Made by a program: the position numbers and the translations under genes
In this document: positions 41,224 through 50,813 of the stretch, one piece after another
Layout: every line of letters begins with the position of its first letter
Numbering within the stretch: the first letter of the stretch is position 1
Assembly: GCF_014636315.1 (NCBI RefSeq)
Contig: NZ_BMED01000001.1
Coordinates: forward strand, 1,493,941-1,557,940
Reading direction: 5' to 3'
DNA length: 64,000 nt
Source: Parundibacterium terreum
GTDB lineage: Bacteria > Pseudomonadota > Gammaproteobacteria > Burkholderiales > Burkholderiaceae_D
The notes under the pieces: model-generated
The model's database searches: none
The model's input: the letters and a program-made list of their open reading frames with translations, nothing else
What the model was told of the DNA's origin: nothing

Positions 41224-41691
41224 GTCGCACCAGGAATACCAGCCTTCACCTCGGCCCTCAGTGCCAAGCTGCGATACTGCCGTTGCTTCAATCTCGAACA
41301 GCATGCCATCCAGCGCGAGACGAGGAACCGGTATCAGGGTGCAGGCTGGCGCAGGCAGATCGCCCCAGGCCTGATTAAGCTCGCGGCTCAATACCGCCAG
41401 CCTTTCCTCGCTATGGTCGACAATCAACACCGTAATTTTCGCCACATCGGAAAGCCCTGCTTCAGCGGCGGCAAGAGCAAGCCGGAGATTGCCCAATGCC
41501 TGGCGCACCTGCTGCTCAAATTGCGCCGGTAACTGGCCCTCTGCATTTTCTCCGCCCTGCCCAGCAATGTAAATCAAACGCGCAGGCGCCTGTACCACTA
41601 CTACATGCGTATAACCATTAGGCCTGGGATCATACAGACCCTGCGGGTTAAGGAAAGAGAGCGAGGTGCGGCGGGTATTTGTGCTGGCCAT
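41113..41691 (-). CDS. RidA-family protein with extended C-terminus
   Basis: A 192-residue protein; the ATG at 41691 has AAGGAAAAC five bases upstream. RidA/YjgF core: LSFLNPQGLYDP, VVVVQAPARLIYIAGQGG, LRLALAAAEAGLSDVAKITVLIVDH, APACTLIPVPRLALDGMLFEIEATAV. Normally such proteins end just after the EATAV strand; here about 50 more residues follow (SQLGTEGRGEGWYSWC...), which are read antisense through the end of the MFS gene. Active-site Arg/Ser positions of RidA look partly kept, so deaminase activity is possible. Confidence 0.85.
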   Translation of the reverse strand: MASTNTRRTSLSFLNPQGLYDPRPNGYTHVVVVQAPARLIYIAGQGGENAEGQLPAQFEQQVRQALGNLRLALAAAEAGLSDVAKITVLIVDHSEERLAVLSRELNQAWGDLPAPACTLIPVPRLALDGMLFEIEATAVSQLGTEGRGEGWYSWCDSCCKRFRKIHLPVIDGQVQQAGQQAQRNRDHPYRMI

Positions 41692-41956
41692 GTTTTCCTT
41701 CAAGGGCTATTGGTTAGCGATAGGCTCACTATAAAACCTCAACTGCACTTCAGGTCAAACACTTTCTTGCGACTGGATAATGTCCCTATGCAGTGCCAAG
41801 GGATTCGCATCAAGGGCATGCAAGGAAATGACAAACATGTCATTTCTGCGTCATCTCCATGTTCCTGCCCCACGCCTACACTTGCACTCAAGTTAGCCAG
41901 TTCCGAATCGTCCCGATGCCTGCTGACTTTCATCAACCACTTATTGGAGAATTGAA

Positions 41957-42424
41957 ATGAATGCGAAAAAATTAATCATGCTGTTGGCCTTGACTGCTGC
42001 AAGCTCCGTGGCCTTTTCTCAAGATGTTCAAACTGGAAATTCCGGCGAGGGAAAAACCCGCCAGCAAGTCGTCAATGAATTGAATCAGGCAAGAGCGCAG
42101 GGATTGCTGAATTTTTCCGATGCCGACTATCCTGTCATCCCTGCAGCACAATCCACCTTGTCCCGTGCGCAGGTTGTTGCCGGCATCCAGGAGGCAAGAA
42201 AAGACGGTAGCCTGTTTGCCGATACCGACTACGACTACCCGCACGTCGCCGCAACGCCAAGCGGCGCAGGCAAGACACGCGCGGAAGTCAAAGCGGGAAT
42301 AGCCATGGCCAGGGCGGACGGTACCTTGTTTGCGCCTGACTGGGACTACCCTGCGGTGGTAAGAGCCCAAGCCGAAGAGCATTTCACTTCGGCAACTGAC
42401 GCGAAAACCGCCAGCCATAGCTGA
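41957..42424 (+). CDS. Secreted DUF4148 repeat protein
   Basis: A 155-residue protein with a signal peptide (LIMLLALTAASSVAFS) and three tandem copies of a 28-residue unit, each with TR/SR-xxV/VxxxxxAR-x-xGxLF/NF...DYP. The DUF4148 family is abundant in Burkholderiales; function unknown. GGAG lies 8 bases before the ATG. Lone gene. Confidence 0.85.
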   Translation: MNAKKLIMLLALTAASSVAFSQDVQTGNSGEGKTRQQVVNELNQARAQGLLNFSDADYPVIPAAQSTLSRAQVVAGIQEARKDGSLFADTDYDYPHVAATPSGAGKTRAEVKAGIAMARADGTLFAPDWDYPAVVRAQAEEHFTSATDAKTASHS

Positions 42425-42617
42425 AAATCGAAGGCCCGTTCCAGAGAGCTCCATTCACCGATGAATGGAGTTTCGGCTGCGTATGCAAACTCATGCGCAA
42501 CATCATTTTTGCGAAAGCACGCATTGACTGAAATGCGTGATTTCGCATCGCCAGGCCGATTAGCCGGCCCAGGCATTCGTGACCAGCTTTTCCAGCATGT
42601 GAGTCTCGCCGGAAAAA

Positions 42618-42845
42618 TTACTTCGGCAATGGAGCGACCGTCATGGTCTGGTTGCGGCGTAGCGTTTCCAGGTCTTGTTCACTCATCTTACCCAGGTTGG
42701 AGCTACGGCTGCGCTGAGGCAAATTGCTGCCAGTCACATACACTTTCTCTTCTTGCATATCATTACTTTCGTCTCCCACCGGCATAGGTGCGCAGGCGGA
42801 CAATACACATGGCATTGCGAACAAAACGGCAAATTTAAGTCTCAT
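42618..42845 (-). CDS. Small lipoprotein of unknown function
   Basis: A 75-residue protein with a lipobox in VLSAC (acylated Cys18) and a good ribosome-binding site (AAGGAATAG before the ATG). The mature part is hydrophilic and charged (VYVTGSNLPQRSRSSNLGKMSEQDLETLRRN). I do not recognise it, but codon-level features and the strong SD support a gene. Confidence 0.75.
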   Translation of the reverse strand: MRLKFAVLFAMPCVLSACAPMPVGDESNDMQEEKVYVTGSNLPQRSRSSNLGKMSEQDLETLRRNQTMTVAPLPK

Positions 42846-43347
42846 CTATTCCTTCTTTCTAATTAGAGGATATGGGGCAACAGCGCTTTTCTCACAAATC
42901 ACAGCAAACCACAAAAAATTCAAATCATGCAAAACCGAGAACTTGTCTAGCTGGATCTGGCTCGGAGGCAATAGTATGAAGATCGCACGCCTTTCTCAAT
43001 AGCTTGCATATTCCGGATCTGGTTTCTGGATTTCCGAACAATAAAAATCAAAAAGCCGATTATTGATGGCGGGCATCCGGCCAAGGCCTGGGTTGCGGAA
43101 ATCACACCATCTGTAAAACAGACAGAAAAAAGCTGTAACACAATCCATTCAACGACGACTTAACAGCATACGTCGGATCGAAAACAGGGCGTGCCCCTGA
43201 AAAACGACTGCAAGCCGGTAGGTTTTCCACCCGCTTGCACGCGAACTTGCGCGACCGAAGCTGGCACACGATGCGCATGCGGTTCATACATTGGCCGCCA
43301 GACGCCAGAGCCTTACTTTATCCAACTAATACCAAGGAATTTGCAAA
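42846..43347. other. Intergenic region before the catalase-like gene
   Basis: About 500 bases between two divergent genes. Short ORFs here have no recognisable product. It should contain two promoters, but I could not place them. Confidence 0.5.
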
Positions 43348-44352
43348 ATGAAAAATATTTTCTACATGACACCCAGGCTCATCCCACTTGCCACCGCCCT
43401 GGTTTGCGGCTTCGCCGGCGCACAGGTATCCACACCTCAGCCGGAATTGAAAAGCACGCCGACACAGATGGTCGATACACTCAATAGTGTCTTCGGCGAC
43501 CATCATGTGCGTGCAATCCATGCGAAGGGCATCGTGCTGGAAGGCACATTCGCGCCCAGTCCCTCTGCTGCCAGCGTGACCAAGGCCGCGCATTTACAAA
43601 AAACGACTGTTCCGGTCACCGTGCGCTTCTCCAATTTTGCCGGTTTGCCGGATATTCCCGATAATCATCCGCTGGCGTCGCCACGCGGCCTGGCTATCAA
43701 ATTCAAGTTACCGGACAGCAGCTCTACCGACATCGTTTCGCATTCATTTAATGGCTTCCCTACTGCGAATACCGATCAATTCCGCGAACTGCTGCAGGCG
43801 CTTGCCGCAAGCGGCCCCGATGCAGCAAAACCTACTCAACTGGACAACTACCTGGGCAGCCATCCGATTGCCAAGACCTTCCTCACTTCGCCGAAACCGG
43901 CCCCGGTCAGCTTTGGCACTTTGCCCTACTTCGGAGTCAATACCTTCAAGTTCATCAACGCCCAGAACAAGGTGACCTATGGCCGCTACCGTATCATCCC
44001 TGTCGCCGACGCAGCCTACCTGAGCGATGAACAGACCGCCAAGGCGGCCCCCGGCTACCTGGCAGATGAAATTCGCGAACGCGTCAAAAAAGGCCCCGTC
44101 AAGTTCAAGCTAATGCTGCAAATAGCAGAAAAGGATGACAAGATTGATGATCCATCCATCGCCTGGCCCGACAGCCGCCGCGTAGTGGAACTAGGCACCT
44201 TGTCCATTACCACTGCCGTCGCCGATAGCGATGCAGCACAAAAAGCCTTGCTGTTCATGCCGAACAATCTCCCCAAGGGAATCGAGGTAGAAGATCAGAT
44301 GGCAAATGCCAGGGCAAATGCGTATGCAGTCTCCTTCGGCCGGCGTCAATAA
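43348..44352 (+). CDS. Catalase-like haem peroxidase (SrpA type), secreted
   Basis: A 334-residue protein, shorter than classical catalases. Signal peptide IPLATALVCGFAGA; catalase fold with His58 in AIHAKGIVLEG, VTVRFSNFAGLPDIPDNHPLASPRGLAIKF, and the C-terminal QMANARANAYAVSFGRRQ. Such minimal catalases are poor at peroxide dismutation and probably act as peroxidases in the periplasm. GGAA lies 9 bases before the ATG. Lone gene. Confidence 0.88.
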   Translation: MKNIFYMTPRLIPLATALVCGFAGAQVSTPQPELKSTPTQMVDTLNSVFGDHHVRAIHAKGIVLEGTFAPSPSAASVTKAAHLQKTTVPVTVRFSNFAGLPDIPDNHPLASPRGLAIKFKLPDSSSTDIVSHSFNGFPTANTDQFRELLQALAASGPDAAKPTQLDNYLGSHPIAKTFLTSPKPAPVSFGTLPYFGVNTFKFINAQNKVTYGRYRIIPVADAAYLSDEQTAKAAPGYLADEIRERVKKGPVKFKLMLQIAEKDDKIDDPSIAWPDSRRVVELGTLSITTAVADSDAAQKALLFMPNNLPKGIEVEDQMANARANAYAVSFGRRQ

Positions 44353-44415
44353 ATTGTTGTTTTATGGCAGTAGGCGTTGCAGCACAAGAGTAGTAATATA
44401 AGTGCAGCAACACAT

Positions 44416-44442
44416 AAAAAAAGGTGGGCACGAATGCCCACC
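44416..44442 (-). terminator. Terminator downstream of the secreted GIN-domain gene
   Basis: Stem GGTGGGCA/TGCCCACC with loop CGAA; A7 before it on the plus strand gives a T run on the minus strand. 67 bases past the GIN gene stop. Confidence 0.8.
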
Positions 44443-44508
44443 GAACTTACTCCCCCAATAACACCTTGCGGAAAGTCCTGATGCCTGCATCCGGACTTTC
44501 CATGTTCT

Positions 44509-45288
44509 TTACTGCGGAAACGCCCCCAGACGTTTCAGGCTGCCTAAACCGACCACTGTTTTGCTGATTTGCGGATCACCGTAATACCCAACATCGCCGG
44601 AACCTGCCACTGTCAGCGACAGCTTATCCCTGGCGGCCACAGTCATGCTCGCAGAACCGCCTATCGCAATATCTACGGATCCGGCTTTTAAATTGCCGGC
44701 ATCAAACTTGCCGGCACCGCCTACCGCAACAGACATGCTGTTCACATTTCCAGCCAGCTTCAGGCCGCCAGTGCCGCCCAGGGCTACGTCGAGCTTGCCT
44801 GCTTCCAGCGCCTTGAAATCAACTGTACCGTTTCCGCCCAGGTTCACATTCATGTTGGACGCGTGTAGCTTGCCCGCAGAAATCGTGCCGGAGCCCCCAA
44901 GGTTGACGCGCTCGATGTTTTTCAGATGGATGACGATATTCAGCGTCTTCGTATCCAGGTTCAGGTTACGCTTGACGGTACGTATTTTTAGTTCGCCGTG
45001 TTCTGCCACTGTCTCTATCTGCGCCAGCAGGTTGTCATCGGTTTCTATCGTCAGGCCTTCGGTGTTGTCTTGTATCAACTCCACATTGGCCGGCACACCT
45101 ACCGAGACGCTGCTGTAATTGCTAAGGGCACGGCTTTGCTTTTCCACCTTGCCGGAACCCGTTATCCGGGATGAGCCTATGCTCCATCCCTCTGCGTGCG
45201 CACTTAGGACAGGCATCAGTGCAGCGGCACTGCCAAAGGCGATCGCAACAGCGCAAAAGCTTCGTGTCAGGCGGTGGCGTACTTGCAT
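44509..45288 (-). CDS. Secreted GIN-domain (DUF2807) protein
   Basis: A 259-residue protein with a signal peptide (VAIAFGSAAALMPVLSAHAEG) and the repeat-rich beta body: LGGSGTISAGKL, LGGNGTVDFKAL, LGGTGGLKLAG, VGGAGKFDAGNL, IGGSASMTVAA. Unlike the copy at 35709-36590 it has no lipobox, so it is probably soluble in the periplasm or released. GGAAG lies 8 bases before the ATG. Lone gene with its own terminator. Confidence 0.85.
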   Translation of the reverse strand: MQVRHRLTRSFCAVAIAFGSAAALMPVLSAHAEGWSIGSSRITGSGKVEKQSRALSNYSSVSVGVPANVELIQDNTEGLTIETDDNLLAQIETVAEHGELKIRTVKRNLNLDTKTLNIVIHLKNIERVNLGGSGTISAGKLHASNMNVNLGGNGTVDFKALEAGKLDVALGGTGGLKLAGNVNSMSVAVGGAGKFDAGNLKAGSVDIAIGGSASMTVAARDKLSLTVAGSGDVGYYGDPQISKTVVGLGSLKRLGAFPQ

Positions 45289-45606
45289 GGCTAGGACTTC
45301 CTTCGTTCAATAAATGTCTGTCGTGCCGGCAAGCGGCTCCTGGAGCGGTACTTGCCTTGACTTGATGAGATTGAATCTTACAGGCTGCTGATAAATAGAC
45401 ATCAGGAATGCGATGAAATGCAGTTAAAGCAGGACAGAACGCGTTTTGGAGGGGTGTTTTGCTGTCGGGGGAGCTACGAGCATGCTTGATCCGAATCAAA
45501 CTACGCTATCCGGAAAATCCTTACACTAAAGAAAACGGCCTGGATAAGCAGGCCGCTGTTTTACGATATTTTGTTGCAGGCACGGTCTGTCCTTGCTTGC
45601 CGCCAC
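45289..45606. other. Intergenic stretch with a minus-strand terminator
   Basis: About 318 bases. It holds the promoter side of the GIN gene and the terminator at 45529-45562. No gene seen. Confidence 0.5.
45529..45562 (-). terminator. Terminator of the small secreted protein gene
   Basis: Stem CGGCCTG/CAGGCCG with a 6-base loop (45536-45555); AAAA before it on the plus strand yields TTTT on the minus strand. Confidence 0.65.
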
Positions 45607-45987
45607 TCAGATGCAGGCGCGTTGCGAACCTATGGTCTGGCAGGTGACTTTATTGCCTTTGTTGTTCATGTACACAGTCTGGCTGCCTACCTGGCGGCCG
45701 GTCCATTGTATGCCTCGACCGTCGGTCACTATGGCCAGATCAGAGTTTTTTTGTTTGCTGCGGTTGTCGGCTGAAATAAAGGCACTGTCCCTGCTTTCAT
45801 GGATCAGCGGATTGCTGAACTTGTCTGCAGTCAACAATGAATTGCCCGGTTTCTGGATTTTTTCCTGGTAATTGCTGGCGTCTTCACAAGTATATTTTTG
45901 ATCGACATAGCTGCAAGCAGTCTGCGCAGACGCAGAAAGAGAAAAGGCGGCGGATAACAATGCTACGAGTGCAACAGGCAATTTCAT
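45607..45987 (-). CDS. Small secreted protein of unknown function
   Basis: A 126-residue protein with a signal peptide (LPVALVALLSAAFSLSASA). The mature part has four Cys (TACSYVDQKYTCEDA and TCQTIGSQRACI), which could form two disulphides. GGGAGA lies 6 bases before the ATG. No family recognised. Followed by a minus-strand terminator. Confidence 0.75.
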   Translation of the reverse strand: MKLPVALVALLSAAFSLSASAQTACSYVDQKYTCEDASNYQEKIQKPGNSLLTADKFSNPLIHESRDSAFISADNRSKQKNSDLAIVTDGRGIQWTGRQVGSQTVYMNNKGNKVTCQTIGSQRACI

Positions 45988-46351
45988 CGGTGTCTCCCTT
46001 GGTACCTGATCATGAGCTTTATCCCGTCATCGAGTGCAGGATTTTTTATTGTTAATACAGACGATAAACAGGCTAAACGGTATTGTCAATTTGTAGTTGA
46101 ACGCTTTCGCTGTCAATCTGTGCGGCTTTGCAACATCGCTTATTTGCTGTGGGCGGGTAGATTTATTATTCGCCTATGATTCGCCTATAAAAAGCAGTGT
46201 TGCTGCGATGCACCACCGTACGCTTGCGAACAGACTGCATTTCATGGCTATTCCACCATCACTGGGCAGAATGTGCAAAACGGCTGCATGCGGTTTCAAG
46301 CCAAAGACACGAAAAATGGCAACAATAACAAGAATGAAAGAGATGATGAAC
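45988..46351. other. Intergenic stretch upstream of the NRAMP-type gene
   Basis: About 360 bases; no gene seen. A 10-bp direct repeat ATTCGCCTAT occurs twice, at 46168-46177 and 46179-46188, one helical turn apart (11 bp), and may bind a regulator. Confidence 0.4.
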
Positions 46352-47635
46352 ATGCAGACCGTTGCGGACAAGGCACTTGAAGACCAGGACGACCAGCCAT
46401 TTCTCTCCAAACTGGGCCCGGGCCTGATCACCGGCGCTGCAGATGATGACCCCAGCGGCATCGCTACCTATTCGCAGGCTGGGGCGCAGTTCGGCTTCAA
46501 CATGCTGTGGACAGTCTTGCTGACCTATCCTCTGATGGTGGGAATACAGATAGTCAGCGCGCGCATAGGCCGGGTCAGCGGACATGGGCTGGCAACCAAT
46601 ATCGGCAAACACTATCCGCGCTGGCTGCTGTACAGTCTGGTCAGCCTGCTGCTGATTGCCAATACGATCAACATAGGCGCCGACGTCGCCGCGATGGGCG
46701 AAGCCACCAAATTGCTGGCCGGCGGCCCGTCACACTGGTATGCGATAGGCTTCGGCCTGTTGTCTGTGATGCTGCAGGTGCTGGTACCTTATCACCGCTA
46801 CGTCAGGGTACTGAAGTGGCTGACGCTGGCCCTGCTGGCTTACGTGGCCACGGTGTTTGTCGTGCGCATCCCCTGGCAGCAGGTCGCAATGCATACGCTG
46901 CTGCCGCACATCTCCTTAAAAGCCGAGTACATCACCACCGTGGTGGCTGTATTCGGCACCACCATCAGCCCCTACCTGTTCTTCTGGCAGGCTTCGCAGG
47001 AGGTGGAGGATATGCGCGCCAAGCCGGAACAGCATGACCTGCTGCAATCTCCAGAACAAGCCAGGGCCAGCCTGCACAGGATCAAGATAGATACCTACAT
47101 AGGGATGGGATTTTCCAATATGGTGGCTTTTTTCATCATGCTGACTACAGCCGTCACGCTGCATACGCATGGAATTACCGACATACAATCGTCCGCACAG
47201 GCGGCACAAGCACTGAGGCCGATTGCAGGTGAATTCGCCTTCCTGCTATTCAGCGCCGGCATCATAGGCACGGGGCTTCTGGCTATCCCTGTGCTGGCCG
47301 GCTCTTCCGCGTATGCGATCGCCGGCACCTTCCAATGGGAAAACAGCCTTGAATACACGCCCGGCAAGGCCAAGGGTTTTTATGCAGTGATCGCGGTATC
47401 GACGCTGATCGGCGTGATATTCAGCCTGAGCAGCATAGATCCGATTAAAGCCCTGTACTGGAGCGCCGTGATAAACGGCGTGATCTCGGTACCGGTGATG
47501 GCCGTGATGATGCTGATGGCAGTCAAGCCGGCAATCATGGGCCAATTCGTGATATCTACCCGGCTCAGGATACTCGGCTGGCTGGCGACAGCGTTGATGG
47601 CGCTGGCGGTGATCGCGATGCTATTTACTTTGTGA
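46352..47635 (+). CDS. NRAMP-family divalent metal transporter with altered metal-site motifs
   Basis: A 427-residue protein counted from the ATG at 46352; longer starts are possible. About eleven hydrophobic helices of the NRAMP/SLC11 type. In helix 1 the usual DPGN motif reads D33-P-S-G-I (DDDPSGIATYSQ), and in helix 6 the usual MPH-type motif is TISPYLFFWQ (around 204-213). The key Asp is kept but the Asn and Met that confer manganese/iron selectivity are replaced. The subgroup is known from other proteobacteria, and may have different ion choice, including magnesium. Lone gene. Confidence 0.88.
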   Translation: MQTVADKALEDQDDQPFLSKLGPGLITGAADDDPSGIATYSQAGAQFGFNMLWTVLLTYPLMVGIQIVSARIGRVSGHGLATNIGKHYPRWLLYSLVSLLLIANTINIGADVAAMGEATKLLAGGPSHWYAIGFGLLSVMLQVLVPYHRYVRVLKWLTLALLAYVATVFVVRIPWQQVAMHTLLPHISLKAEYITTVVAVFGTTISPYLFFWQASQEVEDMRAKPEQHDLLQSPEQARASLHRIKIDTYIGMGFSNMVAFFIMLTTAVTLHTHGITDIQSSAQAAQALRPIAGEFAFLLFSAGIIGTGLLAIPVLAGSSAYAIAGTFQWENSLEYTPGKAKGFYAVIAVSTLIGVIFSLSSIDPIKALYWSAVINGVISVPVMAVMMLMAVKPAIMGQFVISTRLRILGWLATALMALAVIAMLFTL

Positions 47636-47647
47636 GTGGGTGCGGGC

Positions 47648-48406
47648 TCATTTGCACTGGGCGTAGTATTCCTGCTCCACTTTTTCCTGGATCTTTTTGA
47701 TGCTGCCGTCCTGCTTCATTTTTTGCAGAACCGCCTCCAGCCTGGGCACGAGATCGCGGTGCTTCTTATTCACATAGTGATAAAAATCCAGGGTTTCCAA
47801 CGGAGGCTCCAGTGCCACAATATCCATCAATTTTAATCGCCTGGCTGTACAGATGCCTGAGCGCGCATCAATCACCACATCAGTGCGGCCTGCATCCAGT
47901 TTTTTAAAAAGTGATTCCTGGTTGGGGGCGATATCAGTGCGCATGCCCTTGAACCTTTCTTCAGTCATCCTGACACCGATGACATAGCCTATCTTATACG
48001 GACTCAAGCTGGCATAGCCATTGATAGTCAGCATCGTATGCTTGCTAAAGACGACAAAGTCTTCGCGCCCTATCGGTGTCTGCAACTGGATCAGATTACT
48101 GCTTCTGCCTTCCGGGTTATAAATAGACTGATCGAGAGTGCTGGCAATGCCATCCGTTTCCCCCTGCTCTGCGGCGAGCAGGCGGCGACGCGTGGGAGCG
48201 CGCACAAAATTGACCGTAATACCGAGCTGGGCGTAGGCCTGCGTCACCACTTCCATCGTGACGCGGCCAACCACTCTATCCACGTCGGAGGCGCCCAAGG
48301 TCAAGGTCATCGCGGTCGCCTCTGCCGGCATCAGCAAGCAAAAAAGAATAGCGACGAGCGGAAGATGGGACTGTATCTGAAAAAAGGCTTTAACCTGTCT
48401 GCGCAT
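47648..48406 (-). CDS. Periplasmic solute-binding protein, family 3
   Basis: A 252-residue protein from the ATG at 48406; another ATG at 48424 is possible. Signal peptide (LPLVAILFCLLMPAEATA), then a two-lobe binding fold (LTLGASDVDRVVGRVTMEVVTQAYAQLGITV, TDGIASTLDQ, ARSGICTARRLKL). No permease or ATPase genes nearby, so it could be an orphan or have a non-transport role. The start overlaps the end of the monooxygenase gene by 17 bases, so translation is coupled. Confidence 0.82.
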   Translation of the reverse strand: MRRQVKAFFQIQSHLPLVAILFCLLMPAEATAMTLTLGASDVDRVVGRVTMEVVTQAYAQLGITVNFVRAPTRRRLLAAEQGETDGIASTLDQSIYNPEGRSSNLIQLQTPIGREDFVVFSKHTMLTINGYASLSPYKIGYVIGVRMTEERFKGMRTDIAPNQESLFKKLDAGRTDVVIDARSGICTARRLKLMDIVALEPPLETLDFYHYVNKKHRDLVPRLEAVLQKMKQDGSIKKIQEKVEQEYYAQCK

Positions 48407-49871
48407 GGTAGTTATCGACGTCAAATTTTTTCATCAAACGCCGATACTCAAAGGTATAGCCCGGCCATATCGTCAGGTTTTTTCCCCGGCTGTTCAGGTA
48501 CCAGCTCTTGCAGCCTGAGCTCCATACCGTGCCTTTCAGTTTTTGCTGTATATGCCGGTTGTAGTCAATGGCAGCAGCTTCTTTCACTTCCAGCGACTTG
48601 ATGTTTTGCTTTTGCATGGACAGGATCGCCTGCAGCACGTAGTCCACCGCTGATTCGATCATGTAAATCATCGAATTGTGGCCGAGCCCGGTATTGGGGC
48701 CGGTGATCATGTAGAAATTAGGGAAACCGTGCAAGCTCGTTCCCTTGTAGGCATCCAGCCCATTCTGGTACGCCTGCTGCAGGCTGATGCCGCCCCGGCC
48801 CCGCAACTCCAGCGGACCCAGCACTCTTTCAAGGTCAAAACCGGTGGCAAAGATCAGTGCATCGGCTGGCCTTTCATGGCCGTCCTTGTCGATAATGCTG
48901 CCCGCGCGTATTTCGCGTATGCCGCTGGTATGCACGGTAACATTGGGGCGGGCAAGCGCGGGATAGTAGTCATTGCTGAGCAAGATGCGCTTGCAGCCCA
49001 TCACATAATCCGGGGTCAGCTTACGGCGCAATTCCGGATCGCGTATCTGTTTGCGCAGGTAGCCCAGGGCCAGTTTTTGCGTGGCCAGCATCAGCGTAGG
49101 CTTGCCGAATGCAACGTAGCGCCATTCATTGCGCGCATAGTTCAAGGCGCGATAGGCCCACTGGCTGGCTTTGACATGCCGCAACAGCCAGCGTTCAGCA
49201 TTGCTGATAGCACGGTCCGGCCGCGGCAATACCCAAGGCGGCGTGCGCTGATAAAGATCAAGCTGCGCTACCTCTGGAGCAATCTCGGGCACGAACTGTA
49301 TGGCGCTGGCGCCGGTACCTATTACGGCGACACGCTTGTCTTTGAGCGCATAGCTGTGATCCCATTGCTGCGAATGGAAAATTTTTCCCTGGAAGTTTTC
49401 CAGCCCGGGTAGATTGGGTATGGAAGGTCGCCCCAGTGCCCCCATGCCGGCGACCAGATTCTTAGCGCTCAATTCCCCGCGACTGGTATGCAAACGCCAC
49501 AGGCCTGCCTCTTCATCATAGTCGGCGGAGAGCAGAGCCGTATCCAGTTGCAAGTGGGGCATCAGGCCAAGTTCCTTCGCGGCCCGGCAGGTGTAGTCCA
49601 GCAGTTCGTTTTGCGGCGCGTACTTGCGTGTCCATTCCGGGTTTTGCAAAAAAGAGAATGAGTACAAATGGCTGGGTACATCGCAGGCACAGCCCGGATA
49701 ATGGTTAACGCGCCAGGTGCCGCCGAACTCCTTGTCTTTTTCCAGGATGAGAAAATCATCAATGCCGGCGCGCTTCAGGCGTGCCGCCATGCAAAGGCCG
49801 GCAAAACCACTGCCTATGATGATGACTTCATGGCGCTTTTGCGCCTGCGGCTCAGCCTCTTGTTGCAACAT
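48390..49871 (-). CDS. Flavin-containing monooxygenase of the Baeyer-Villiger type
   Basis: A 493-residue protein. FAD site EVIIIGSGFAGLCMAARL, the fingerprint FxGxxxHxxxWD seen in FQGKIFHSQQWDH, the NADPH site VAVIGTGASAIQ and the second part ALIFATGFDLERVLGP. This matches type I Baeyer-Villiger monooxygenases, which insert oxygen next to ketones. Substrate unknown. The gene ends inside the start of the solute-binding protein gene, so the two are coupled; their link is unclear. Confidence 0.9.
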   Translation of the reverse strand: MLQQEAEPQAQKRHEVIIIGSGFAGLCMAARLKRAGIDDFLILEKDKEFGGTWRVNHYPGCACDVPSHLYSFSFLQNPEWTRKYAPQNELLDYTCRAAKELGLMPHLQLDTALLSADYDEEAGLWRLHTSRGELSAKNLVAGMGALGRPSIPNLPGLENFQGKIFHSQQWDHSYALKDKRVAVIGTGASAIQFVPEIAPEVAQLDLYQRTPPWVLPRPDRAISNAERWLLRHVKASQWAYRALNYARNEWRYVAFGKPTLMLATQKLALGYLRKQIRDPELRRKLTPDYVMGCKRILLSNDYYPALARPNVTVHTSGIREIRAGSIIDKDGHERPADALIFATGFDLERVLGPLELRGRGGISLQQAYQNGLDAYKGTSLHGFPNFYMITGPNTGLGHNSMIYMIESAVDYVLQAILSMQKQNIKSLEVKEAAAIDYNRHIQQKLKGTVWSSGCKSWYLNSRGKNLTIWPGYTFEYRRLMKKFDVDNYHAQTG

Positions 49872-50011
49872 GGTAGCGGCCGAAACAGGTAGCGCATTGT
49901 ATGGCTAAGTACATCTTGTCTCCAGTTTATGTTTTTATTTAGAGACGATGCTGCCATGAGGGTAAATGGATTGCAAGCACAAGCTTAGAACTCATTTCAT
50001 AAAGAAACAAA

Positions 50012-50041
50012 AAGAAAAAGCCCGCAGACGCGGGCTTTTTC
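50012..50041. terminator. Bidirectional terminator between monooxygenase and azoR regions
   Basis: Perfect AAAAAGCCCGC/GCGGGCTTTTT with loop AGAC at 50015-50040. It sits 23 bases past the azoR stop on the minus strand. Confidence 0.9.
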
Positions 50042-50063
50042 ACTCTGTAGGGGCAGTGAAAAA

Positions 50064-50681
50064 TTAGGCGGCCTGCAATACTGCCGCGATTTTTGCCTGT
50101 GCTGCGCCGATTGCTTTTTCAGCCGCATCAGGGCCGTAAGCCACGCCTTCTGCCGTGACTACCTCTACATCCGTAACACCGATAAAGCCCAGTACGCCTT
50201 TCAGGTAAGGTTCCTGGAAATCGAAAGGCTTGTAGGCGCCTTCCGAATAAACGCCGCCACGTGCATTGACCAGATAGGCCTTCTTGCCGGAGACCAGACC
50301 CTTTACACCGGATTCGGTATAGCTGAAGGTAGCACCGGCACGCAGTACATGATCCAGCCAGGCTTTCAATGTGGAAGGAACGCCAAAATTGATCATGCCT
50401 GATGCGATCACCAGGATATCGGCGGAGAACAATTCCTTGATCAGTGCGTCCGAACGCGCGATCACTTCTTGCTGGCCGCTGGAATACTGATCGGCACTCA
50501 AGCCGCGTGCGTTAACAAAATCTTCACCGATATGCGGCAGTTGATCGCGCGCCAGATCACGCACTGTCACGCTGGAACCTGGATGCTTCTGTTTCAGCGT
50601 TTCGATCAAGGAGGTGGCCAACTTGGTGGACAGCGATGCCGCGCCGCTAGGGCTGGATAACAGCAGGAGAATATTGCTCAT
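50064..50681 (-). CDS. azoR: FMN-dependent NADH:azoreductase (AzoR type)
   Basis: A 205-residue flavodoxin-fold protein. FMN-binding start [47 protein letters not shown], and [12 protein letters not shown]. AzoR reduces azo dyes and quinones with NADH. Divergent from an HxlR-family regulator gene. Length and motifs fit the family closely. Confidence 0.93.
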   Translation of the reverse strand: MSNILLLLSSPSGAASLSTKLATSLIETLKQKHPGSSVTVRDLARDQLPHIGEDFVNARGLSADQYSSGQQEVIARSDALIKELFSADILVIASGMINFGVPSTLKAWLDHVLRAGATFSYTESGVKGLVSGKKAYLVNARGGVYSEGAYKPFDFQEPYLKGVLGFIGVTDVEVVTAEGVAYGPDAAEKAIGAAQAKIAAVLQAA

Positions 50682-50813
50682 GATAATCCTTGTTTAACAA
50701 TCAATTACAGGGGAGATGTACCTAAAAACAGCCAGTCAGGCTGGTTTATGTGGTTACTTTTTGTTCCCAGGTATATTATGGTGACTATATTTTCACTGCA
50801 AGAAGGCACATTC

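Noticed and set aside
42947-43141. 64-residue ORF in the gap before the catalase-like gene
   Set aside because: No ribosome-binding site and no recognisable motif.
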